Source: JABMMZ01 sp964600345 (GTDB lineage: Bacteria; Bacteroidota; Bacteroidia; NS11-12g; UBA955). From it: DNA of 22,951 nt. The DNA lies in contig CAZRKA010000032.1 of the NCBI GenBank assembly GCA_964600345.1, positions 1-22,951 on the forward strand. Direction: 5' to 3'. A program made the translations under genes and the position numbers. The notes beneath the pieces were generated by a model, which saw only the letters and a list, made by a program, of their open reading frames with translations, did not search any database and was not told the origin of the DNA. Below, piece after piece: positions 7,034 through 13,417 of this stretch. The stretch's first letter is position 1; the number at the start of each line of letters is the position of its first letter.

Positions 7034-8370
7034 ATTCTGTCAAATAAACTTAAAGCAAGCGGATCAATCAAACCTGCTGATTTTACTTCGTCCTTAAATC
7101 CGAGTATGTCTGCAATGGTTAATGCAAAATCGGTTACCCTGCCAATCTGATTGGACTCACTGCCTATCATCAGATTTGAGGGCACATTCTGACCAACCAT
7201 ACCGCCGAAAACTCTGAGTGAGTTGCTGTCACCGTGGTCGTATCCATACCAGTCGTTTTCGTCCTGAATTGGATTGTGGTTGAGGTTACGTCCGCATTCG
7301 GGAACAAAAGTCATGATGGTTTTACCGCTCATTTCAGGAATCTGTGTTTGTATGTAATTCCACAGAAATCCAACAGCGTGGTCGGCGCGGTGCATAGCCT
7401 GGAGATAACCGGTAAAATTGCTGTGACATCCGTCAATATTGCTGAGATTAACAACAAGAAGTTTTGGTTTAAATACCCTCAGTACTTCGGCCGCATAAGC
7501 GATGGTATAACCATCACCGCCGGATACCGGTGGCATAGGAATTAAGCCCGCACTTTGCCTTTGAAATGTATTGGCAATAAATTCCTTGATACGTGTTTTT
7601 TCTTCGTCGGTATTTCTGATACCGGGCATATCACCCTTTTTGATATTGAAAGTATTGTCGAGAAAATTCTTCATTTTATACACCGGCTCAAGTTCTTCCT
7701 GAGGATGGTATATTTTGGCGTTGGAGAGAGCGGCATAACCATCACCTCCGAAAGTAATTCCCGGAGCAAAAAAATTAGCTCCGTATTGCAGACCAAAATC
7801 GGGATGTCTGCTGGAATTGAGAAGCGGAATTGAATTGCTGATGGTGTTGCCGATGAACCAGACATCGGTGGCTTTGAATCCGCCAAAACGACGGGTATAC
7901 TCGAATATGGTAGGATTAATCGGCCTCACTTTTAATCCCTGACCTTCTACCCTGCTGCCGGTGATGAGGGAATTCCAACCTCCGTAATGTCCGCCCGAAA
8001 TAGCGCGCATCTCTGCAAATATGGTTCCCTGTTTCTGCAGCGACTGAGAGAGTATTTTAGGTATCGGCTGACTTCCGTTTGGTTGACCTGTCGGAGTCGT
8101 TCCATAGGCTATTTTAGATGCAGGAGCTGCACCTTCAAGCATATTGTAAAGAATATTTCCTTCCACATTGTAACTCTGGCTGTCGGCCAGATAACGCTGC
8201 AGAATGGAGTCCTGCTGTCTTAAGCCACCGCCGAACATCACGAAAACCACGTGATCAGCTTTGGGTACATTGCTACGGGCAAAAATACGACCCGAAGGCA
8301 ATATGTATGGAAGAACCAGCCCACCGGCGGTTACGGCTGCTGCCTTCTTAACGAATTCTCTTCTTTTCAT
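7030..8370 (-). CDS. DUF1501 family Tat-exported protein (alkaline-phosphatase/sulfatase-like fold)
   Basis: 446 residues, normal for DUF1501. The N-terminus MKRREFVKKAAAVTAGGLVL carries a twin-arginine signal (RR at 3-4), implying export folded. Family landmarks in order: VVFVMFGGGLRQQDS (41-55), HYGGWNSLITG (128-138), NLSNIDGCHSNF (308-319), PECGRNLNHNP (357-367), YDHGDSNS (377-384) and GGMVG. The His/Asp/Glu residues in these motifs are placed like the metal- and substrate-binding positions of the alkaline phosphatase superfamily to which DUF1501 belongs. No substrate has been fixed for the family. It lies 11 bp after a DUF1553-like lipoprotein gene and overlaps the haem-motif lipoprotein gene by 4 bp. 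In Planctomycetota DUF1501 genes commonly pair with DUF1549/DUF1553 genes, which agrees with this context. Confidence 0.9.
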   Translation of the reverse strand: MKRREFVKKAAAVTAGGLVLPYILPSGRIFARSNVPKADHVVFVMFGGGLRQQDSILQRYLADSQSYNVEGNILYNMLEGAAPASKIAYGTTPTGQPNGSQPIPKILSQSLQKQGTIFAEMRAISGGHYGGWNSLITGSRVEGQGLKVRPINPTIFEYTRRFGGFKATDVWFIGNTISNSIPLLNSSRHPDFGLQYGANFFAPGITFGGDGYAALSNAKIYHPQEELEPVYKMKNFLDNTFNIKKGDMPGIRNTDEEKTRIKEFIANTFQRQSAGLIPMPPVSGGDGYTIAYAAEVLRVFKPKLLVVNLSNIDGCHSNFTGYLQAMHRADHAVGFLWNYIQTQIPEMSGKTIMTFVPECGRNLNHNPIQDENDWYGYDHGDSNSLRVFGGMVGQNVPSNLMIGSESNQIGRVTDFALTIADILGFKDEVKSAGLIDPLALSLFDRI

Positions 8371-8381
8371 CTCTTTGAATT

Positions 8382-8879
8382 TTAATAGAACATATATTCG
8401 TCTGAGGCTGCAAACGCGGTATACACCAGCTCAGGTCTGAAATTTGGATTGGTTTTATTGGCGCTGATAAAATTGATGAACCAGGTTTTCTCTGCCTCAG
8501 TGGGCCTTCTGATAAAAAACCTTATAAATGTTTCCTCAACAAACCTTTCGGTGCTGTCTGTCATCATGCGCCTGCTTGGCAGTTTAACAGTAGAACTGTT
8601 CATGTAGTTGCTGATAATGACTTCATTTATCAGAGTTTTGTCGCCGCAACTTTGCATTACCCTGTCTATACGGCTAAGTTCATTGATAGATGATGGTTTC
8701 TGAAACAGGTTAGTGCTCAGTATACTGTGAAATTCAATATTGGATTTCGATTTGTCTTTGTTGAGATTATCACCATACGCCGGGGTATTGATAACCTCGT
8801 AGGTGTTGTTGTCTTTCTTTTTACAGGCTCCGGCCATTACAAGCAGAACAAGAAATCCTGTCAGTTTAAAAATGTGCAT
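8382..8879 (-). CDS. Small lipoprotein with DUF1553-like C-terminal segment
   Basis: 165 residues. Lipobox LVMAGAC gives Cys19, followed by KKKDNN. The start overlaps the end of the upstream lipoprotein gene by 14 bp, so translation is probably coupled. Residues 20-60 look like a linker. Residues 110-165 (EETFIRFF-RRPTEAE, then PELVYTAFAASDEYMFY) match the end of DUF1553-type proteins, where an R-x-P-T-x-x-E hairpin is followed by a helix ending in S-x-E-Y. The same hairpin pattern occurs in the upstream protein. The protein is much shorter than a full DUF1553 domain, so it may be a reduced or split member. Cys78 is the only cysteine in the mature part besides the lipidated one. Assignment to the superfamily is by motif only. 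Confidence 0.75.
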   Translation of the reverse strand: MHIFKLTGFLVLLVMAGACKKKDNNTYEVINTPAYGDNLNKDKSKSNIEFHSILSTNLFQKPSSINELSRIDRVMQSCGDKTLINEVIISNYMNSSTVKLPSRRMMTDSTERFVEETFIRFFIRRPTEAEKTWFINFISANKTNPNFRPELVYTAFAASDEYMFY

Positions 8880-9777
8880 ATTCGTCTGTGGCTAAAATAC
8901 TTTCCTGCACCTTCTGCAAATTTTTGCTCAGGTAAAATTCTTCCATTAAATTGTATATTTCCTGTGTTTTAGGTTCCCTTCCTATCAGGGTGAGATAGCA
9001 CCACTTGATCATGCCTTCGCTGAATTCTCTCGACTCAACCAGCATTTTGCAATACAAGGGTTTGTTATCGGCAAATCCGCCGAACAAACTGCCTCCCTTC
9101 CCTGTTTCGATGATGTTGTAGGCTATATCAAATTCGTCTCGTGTCGGAAAGCGGAAAAATAAATCGTCGAATGAAGCATTGACGAAATTGAGTGTGTTCA
9201 TGTTTATCACATCATAAACCGGATTGTCGAGCATTGCGGCATACATATCACCGATACCGATAAGACCAAACTGATAGGCCCTTCTCGATTTCAATACATT
9301 TTCGCAGCGGCTGATAGTTGCCATAGCAGAAAAGACTCCCACTGAATCACCCAGTAATCTTGCAGACAACAGTGCAAATTTTGAATTGCCTATCTGCTGC
9401 TGAAATTCTTCATCACCGGCTCCCTCCAGCAACCTGGCTTTACTCAGGTCGTAAATTCTCTGATAATAAGCCTTCTTATAACTTGAATCACCCACCACAT
9501 AAATGCTGTCAGTCATCAATCTGCGGATAAGGGATTTTCTGACGTCGTAACTCAGTTTGCCGTCTCTCAGAACAGCCAGATCGCGAATCACTTCGTTGTC
9601 GAGAGGCTCGCGACCCAATAAATCGATGTAAAGACGGTTGATGTAATTCTCAACTTTAACAGTCGGAATATCATCGTAATTTCGGGGCACATTACCTGTA
9701 TATACCTCTTCCTTTTTTTTACAGGAAAAGATTAAAAGGATGCATAAGAAGAGAACGCCTTGTAATTTAATTAGCAT
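8866..9777 (-). CDS. Lipoprotein with DUF1549-like helical segments, first gene of export operon
   Basis: 303 residues. Lipobox LLIFSC gives Cys19, followed by KKKEE, which fits the K-(D/E)2 lipoprotein surface-export pattern described in some Bacteroidota. Residues 41-92 (ENYINRLYIDLLGREPLDNE, then a helix ending RRLMTD) resemble the DUF1549 N-terminal helices. A related hairpin returns at 204-222 (FDDLFFRFPTRDEF) and 256-283 (WCYLTLIGREPKTQEIYNLM), and the protein ends ILATDEYAHF, like DUF1553 or DUF4214 tails. The whole is helix-rich with no catalytic motif I can name. A strong promoter lies 32 bp upstream. Together with the next gene it appears to supply the DUF1549/DUF1553 function as two lipoproteins, rather than the single large protein typical of Planctomycetota. 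Confidence 0.8.
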   Translation of the reverse strand: MLIKLQGVLFLCILLIFSCKKKEEVYTGNVPRNYDDIPTVKVENYINRLYIDLLGREPLDNEVIRDLAVLRDGKLSYDVRKSLIRRLMTDSIYVVGDSSYKKAYYQRIYDLSKARLLEGAGDEEFQQQIGNSKFALLSARLLGDSVGVFSAMATISRCENVLKSRRAYQFGLIGIGDMYAAMLDNPVYDVINMNTLNFVNASFDDLFFRFPTRDEFDIAYNIIETGKGGSLFGGFADNKPLYCKMLVESREFSEGMIKWCYLTLIGREPKTQEIYNLMEEFYLSKNLQKVQESILATDEYAHF

Positions 9778-9808
9778 AGGCTGTTTGCTAGTATTTGTGT
9801 ATGAATTA

Positions 9809-9840
9809 CAAATGTAAAGAATATTTTAACTAAATCAAAA
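9809..9840 (-). promoter_or_regulatory. Bacteroidota-type promoter of the DUF1549/DUF1501/CUB operon
   Basis: On the minus strand TTTTG (9836-9840), a 19-bp spacer and TACATTTG (9809-9816) match the sigma-ABfr consensus TTTG-N19-21-TAnnTTTG without a mismatch. The expected transcription start near 9803 would leave a leader of about 25 nt before the ATG at 9777. It is the only good promoter seen for the six-gene operon, whose later genes overlap or nearly touch. Confidence 0.7.
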
Positions 9841-9898
9841 TTTAGTCTAATATATTGTAAATCAGATTATCGGATTGTTTAAATCAAAGCTGATATCA

Positions 9899-11944
9899 CT
9901 ATGACTCCAGCATTTCTGAGATCACAGCGGCAACCTTGTCTGCACTTGGCAGCATTTCGCGTTCAAGTCCTATGTTCAGCGGTATAGCAGGTAAATTGGC
10001 TGAACCAATTATTTCAACCGGAGCATCCAGATGCATGAAGCAGTTTTTTTGTATTCTGCCTGCAATGGCTTCTGCGAATGAATTTCTGAGAGTTTCTTCG
10101 GTAAGCACCATGATTTTGCCGTGCTTTCTGGCTGCTGCAAAAATGGCCTCATCATCGCAGGGATTCAATGTCCTCAAATCGAGAATCTCTACTTTTCCTT
10201 CAAATCCTCGTGAAGCATTCAGTGCCCAGTAAACACCCATACCGTAAGTGACAATAGCCATGGATTCGCCGTATCTGACCGAATCCGCATCGGCTTCCTG
10301 TACTATCCTTGCCTTACCCAGAGGTACCATATAATCTTCGGAAGGCTCCGGGCATTTAGCCAGATCAGTACCGGGAACCTTACTCCAGTATAGTCCCTTG
10401 TGTTCGAACATCACCACCGGATTCGGATCGTAAAAAGCTGCTTTCAGCAATCCTTTCATATCTGCTGCATTGCTGGGGTAAACTACTTTTATACCCTTAA
10501 TCTGAAGTATACTGCTTTCGACTGTTCCCGAATGGTAAGGACCGCCACCGCCATAGGCTCCTGTAGGAATCCTTATGAGGGATTGTACCGGAAATTTACC
10601 ATTCGACAAATAACAGCTTTTTGACAGCTCTTCTACCAGTTGATTAACACCCGGCCAGATATAATCGGCAAACTGAATTTCGACAATAGGTTTGCACCCC
10701 ACTGCACTCATTCCTGCTGTTGATCCTACAATATATGCTTCCTGTATTGGTGTATTGAATACCCTGTCTTTTCCGTATTTCTTTGCCAGTGTAGCCGCTT
10801 CCCTGAAAACGCCACCAAGTCGCATGCCCACATCCTGGCCGTAAAGCAGAGCTTCGGGGTGTTTTTTCAAAATCTCATCACAGGCAAAAAGCGCTGCGTC
10901 GACCATTACGATAGGATCTTTTCCTTCAGGGCATCTTGTTCCTGTTTCTTCTGTTATGGGTGTCGGTGCAAATTCGTGAAGGTAAAGTGTTTCGGGAGCC
11001 GGATCTGCTGCATTGACCGCATCGCTGAAACTTTTTTCAATTTCTGTTCTGCTTTCACTGATAATCCTGTCCAGACTTTCTTCTGTTTCCGCCAGATCGA
11101 GCAACACTTTTCTGAGTTTTGGAAACGGGTCGTCTTTAAGGTCTTCATCAAGATCGTCGCGATACCACTCGCTTCTTACGCCACTGGTATGATGTCCAAG
11201 CAGGGGAACTTTTGCATGAAGCAACATGGGTTTGCGGTTTTTCCTCACCCATTCAACTGCGGTTTTAATGTCCTCATAACATTCAACAAAATCGCTTCCG
11301 TCTGTTTTCGAACGTTTCAAACCTTTGAATCCCGCTGCAAATTCGTAGGCATCCATTGCCCGCATTTCGTCGCCGCTGGCTGAAATTCCCCAGTCGTTAT
11401 CCTGTACTAAGTAAAGTATTGGTAATTCTTTGAGTACTGCCATTTGAAGGGCTTCGCTGACCTCTCCCTCAGTCATGCTGCCATCGCCGATACTGCATAG
11501 CACTATGGGTTTTTCGGCAGTGTATATCAGCTCCTGCGATTCTTTGTATTTAATGCCGTGCGCCATGCCGGTGGCGGGAATTGCCTGCATACCGGTAGCG
11601 CTGCTCTGATGGGGCATGGTCGGCATATTTTCTCTTTTCAGAGAAGGATGGGCATAATAGGTGCGTCCGCCTGAAAACGGGTCGTCGGCTTTGGCCAGCA
11701 GTTGCAGCATCAGCTCGTATGGCTGCATGCCCATGGCAAGCAACAATGATTCGTCTCTGTAATACGGAGATGCGTAATCTATACTTTTAAGCAAAAAACC
11801 GGCTGCAATCTGAACCGCCTCATGTCCTTTGCTGGTAGAATGAACATACTTTGTAATCTGCCTGTTTTCGTCGTATATATCAGCCATTGCTCTCGCCCTG
11901 CACATCAGGGTATAGGCTTCCAGTAATATCTCTTTCGTTACCAT
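9899..11944 (-). CDS. 2-oxoacid dehydrogenase E1, fused alpha and beta subunits
   Basis: 681 residues. Residues 1-310 are the alpha part, with the thiamine-diphosphate motif GDGSMTEGEV...QDN (153-183), HxxSGVRS phosphorylation-loop-like sequence (HHTSGVRSEW, 251-260) and the substrate-side segment MPHQSSATGMQ. Residues 343-681 are the beta part (LLYGQDVGMRLGGVF, PIQEAYIVGSTAGMSAVG, PTGAYGGGGPYHSGTVES, GKIMVLTEE). Members decarboxylate a 2-oxoacid on ThDP and pass the acyl group to the lipoyl arm of an E2; branched-chain 2-oxoacids are the commonest substrates of fused forms in Bacteroidota. No E2 or E3 gene is adjacent, so they must lie elsewhere. The enzyme is cytoplasmic. The substrate cannot be fixed from sequence, and pyruvate or acetoin are alternatives. 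Confidence 0.9.
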   Translation of the reverse strand: MVTKEILLEAYTLMCRARAMADIYDENRQITKYVHSTSKGHEAVQIAAGFLLKSIDYASPYYRDESLLLAMGMQPYELMLQLLAKADDPFSGGRTYYAHPSLKRENMPTMPHQSSATGMQAIPATGMAHGIKYKESQELIYTAEKPIVLCSIGDGSMTEGEVSEALQMAVLKELPILYLVQDNDWGISASGDEMRAMDAYEFAAGFKGLKRSKTDGSDFVECYEDIKTAVEWVRKNRKPMLLHAKVPLLGHHTSGVRSEWYRDDLDEDLKDDPFPKLRKVLLDLAETEESLDRIISESRTEIEKSFSDAVNAADPAPETLYLHEFAPTPITEETGTRCPEGKDPIVMVDAALFACDEILKKHPEALLYGQDVGMRLGGVFREAATLAKKYGKDRVFNTPIQEAYIVGSTAGMSAVGCKPIVEIQFADYIWPGVNQLVEELSKSCYLSNGKFPVQSLIRIPTGAYGGGGPYHSGTVESSILQIKGIKVVYPSNAADMKGLLKAAFYDPNPVVMFEHKGLYWSKVPGTDLAKCPEPSEDYMVPLGKARIVQEADADSVRYGESMAIVTYGMGVYWALNASRGFEGKVEILDLRTLNPCDDEAIFAAARKHGKIMVLTEETLRNSFAEAIAGRIQKNCFMHLDAPVEIIGSANLPAIPLNIGLEREMLPSADKVAAVISEMLES

Positions 11945-11971
11945 CTTTCAGTCGCTGTTCTCAGCTATAAT

Positions 11972-12005
11972 CAAAGTTGCAATGTTACAAAAAATAAACC
12001 CAAAA
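11972..12005 (-). promoter_or_regulatory. Candidate promoter of the E1 gene
   Basis: Minus strand TTTTG (12001-12005), 21 bp, then CAACTTTG (11972-11979), one mismatch from TAnnTTTG. It would start transcription about 22 nt before the ATG at 11944. Confidence 0.4.
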
Positions 12006-12082
12006 CCACAATAAAATCCAAAGCCCTGCCTAGCCCATACTCTGACATATAAAAATATTTAAATTATAGATACACTTTTCTT

Positions 12083-12090
12083 TATTTTCG
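12083..12090 (+). promoter_or_regulatory. Weak -7-like element upstream of cyclophilin
   Basis: TATTTTCG resembles TAnnTTTG with one change. No TTTG is found 19-21 bp upstream, so support is poor. It would give a leader of about 60 nt containing the stem-loop at 12095-12125. Confidence 0.25.
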
Positions 12091-12094
12091 CGGA

Positions 12095-12125
12095 CTTAAA
12101 AACCGTTTTCAAAACAATTTTTAAG
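12095..12125 (+). other. Nested inverted repeat in the cyclophilin leader
   Basis: Outer arms CTTAAAAA (12095-12102) and TTTTTAAG (12118-12125) are a perfect 8-bp inverted repeat. Inside, GTTTT-C-AAAAC (12105-12115) is a second 5-bp one. The structure ends 28 nt before the cyclophilin ATG and could fold in the mRNA leader, though it is all A/T apart from two G-C pairs. Confidence 0.45.
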
Positions 12126-12153
12126 ACTTACAATTTAGAATATTACATCATTT

Positions 12154-12699
12154 ATGAATTACAATAATATGGAAGAAGGACTTTACGCAGAAATGCAAAC
12201 CAATAAAGGTCTGATCGTCATTTTCCTTGAACATCAGAAAACACCTCTGACAGTAGCAAATTTTGCCGGTCTGGCTGAAGGTAAACTTAAAAATAAAGCC
12301 AAGGGAGAAGGTCAGCCGTATTACGACGGACTGACTTTTCACAGAGTAATCCCAGATTTTATGATACAGGGCGGCGACCCTAACGGAGATGGCAGAGGCG
12401 GACCCGGTTACCGCTTTAAAGACGAATTTCACCCTTCTCTTACCCATAACGGACCGGGCATTCTGAGTATGGCCAATGCAGGACCGCTTTCAAACGGAAG
12501 TCAGTTCTTTATCACGCATCTGGCTACGCCATGGCTAGACGGCAAGCACAGTGTATTTGGACGCGTTGTAGAAGGAATGGATGTGGTTAACTCTATTGAA
12601 CAGGGAGATAAAATTGAAAAGCTTACAATAGTAAGACACGGTGAAAGCGTTAAAAATTACGACCCTACCGTTATACCTACAGCGATTGCTTTCTTCTGA
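12154..12699 (+). CDS. Cyclophilin-type peptidyl-prolyl cis-trans isomerase
   Basis: 181 residues from the ATG at 12154; an in-frame ATG at 12169 (MEEGLYAEM) would give a more typical N-terminus and is an alternative start. The active site is complete: FHRVIPDFMIQGGDP (62-76, catalytic Arg64, Phe69, Met70, Gln72), GPGILSMANAG (100-110), NGSQFFIT (114-121), Trp127 and His132 in PWLDGKH. There is no signal peptide, so it should be cytoplasmic. It speeds isomerisation of Xaa-Pro bonds during folding. The 20-residue C-terminal extension (HGESVKNYDPTVIPTAIAFF) is unassigned. It is a single gene, divergent from the E1 gene and convergent with the next operon. Confidence 0.93.
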   Translation: MNYNNMEEGLYAEMQTNKGLIVIFLEHQKTPLTVANFAGLAEGKLKNKAKGEGQPYYDGLTFHRVIPDFMIQGGDPNGDGRGGPGYRFKDEFHPSLTHNGPGILSMANAGPLSNGSQFFITHLATPWLDGKHSVFGRVVEGMDVVNSIEQGDKIEKLTIVRHGESVKNYDPTVIPTAIAFF

Positions 12700-12771
12700 T
12701 CTGAAGTTTTCTGACAGGTCTCCAATTTAACTTTCAAAGACACTTAATCAGCGATTCGTATATGCTCAGGA

Positions 12772-12790
12772 ATGTTTCAGGCCTGAACAT
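12772..12790. other. Near-perfect palindrome between convergent genes
   Basis: ATGTT/TCAGGCCTGA/ACAT reads the same on both strands apart from one extra T. It lies in the 163-bp gap between the convergent cyclophilin and TonB-C-like genes. No T-run follows, so it is not a classical intrinsic terminator; a dimeric protein site or chance are both possible. Confidence 0.4.
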
Positions 12791-12839
12791 ATAGTATAGC
12801 CCTTTCTGAATTTTAATACGCTTTAAAATCTTTGTCTCA

Positions 12840-12861
12840 TTCTGTATAGGCATTCACAGAA
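12840..12861 (-). other. Stem-loop directly after the TonB-C-like gene
   Basis: TTCTGT (12840-12845) and ACAGAA (12856-12861) form a 6-bp stem with a 10-nt loop, one base past the stop codon at 12863-12865. It is a possible mRNA 3' end, but the stem is weak and no poly-U follows. Confidence 0.3.
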
Positions 12862-12862
12862 A

Positions 12863-13417
12863 TTATCTTAAAATTGAGGTTATCTGCAGAGTTATCAATA
12901 TCAAAAGTGAACCTCCGATAATAAACCATTTGATCTGCCGGGTCTGATCGGTATACTCCATGTTGCTGTTGTTTAATGTAACCTGAACAGGCGGAAAATC
13001 ATCTACCTTTTTAATCAGAATACTGTATACCATCAGTGTTTTCTTTTTCCGGCCATCCAGATAACCCGGATTCCATTTAGGCATGGTGGTAATTATCCTC
13101 TCAATTTCGGAAGCAACGATGGCATTGCTGCCGTATAATTGCTCGTAGCCTTCTATGTCACCGTCTTTTTCCACGTAAAAAGAAAACTTAATGCTTTCGC
13201 CGGCATAATCGAGATTGGAATTGGTGCGAAGATTGAAATGCGTTTCGAGATACCTGAAAAAATCCTGGTCGCCGTTTTCAAATACAGGAGGCTTGGTTAT
13301 TGTATCTTCAGGAGCGATATAAGTTGAAGTGTCTTCAGTTTTCCTGAACACTTCCACCTGTGCAGATAATTGACTGTTTATTGAAAAGCAAAAAACCAGA
13401 AAACAAATCAGCTTCAT
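12863..13417 (-). CDS. TonB C-terminal-like domain protein with C-terminal membrane anchor
   Basis: 184 residues; the ATG overlaps the stop of the large T9SS protein as ATGA. Residues 1-20 are a Sec signal peptide (ending QLSAQ). Residues 45-137 resemble the TonB C-terminal fold as often seen in Bacteroidota: ENGDQDFFRYLETHFNLR, IKFSFYVEKDGDIEGYEQL, IERIITTMPKWNPGYLDGRK (MPKWNPG is the hallmark) and TLMVYSILI. A hydrophobic segment at 164-181 (WFIIGGSLLILITLQITS) ends one residue before the C-terminus. Ordinary TonB has an N-terminal membrane helix and a Pro-rich linker; here the anchor is at the other end and there is no such linker. The domain probably faces the periplasm. Function is unknown, but coupling to the T9SS surface protein gene suggests a helper role. 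Confidence 0.75.
   Translation of the reverse strand: MKLICFLVFCFSINSQLSAQVEVFRKTEDTSTYIAPEDTITKPPVFENGDQDFFRYLETHFNLRTNSNLDYAGESIKFSFYVEKDGDIEGYEQLYGSNAIVASEIERIITTMPKWNPGYLDGRKKKTLMVYSILIKKVDDFPPVQVTLNNSNMEYTDQTRQIKWFIIGGSLLILITLQITSILR

Noticed and set aside
10859..11383. 174-codon plus-strand frame opposite the E1 gene
   Set aside because: Antisense shadow of a clearly conserved enzyme, with Cys/Phe-rich composition and no domain.
12863..13417. True TonB energy transducer
   Set aside because: Lacks the N-terminal membrane anchor and Pro-rich linker, has a C-terminal helix instead, and no ExbB/ExbD genes are nearby.
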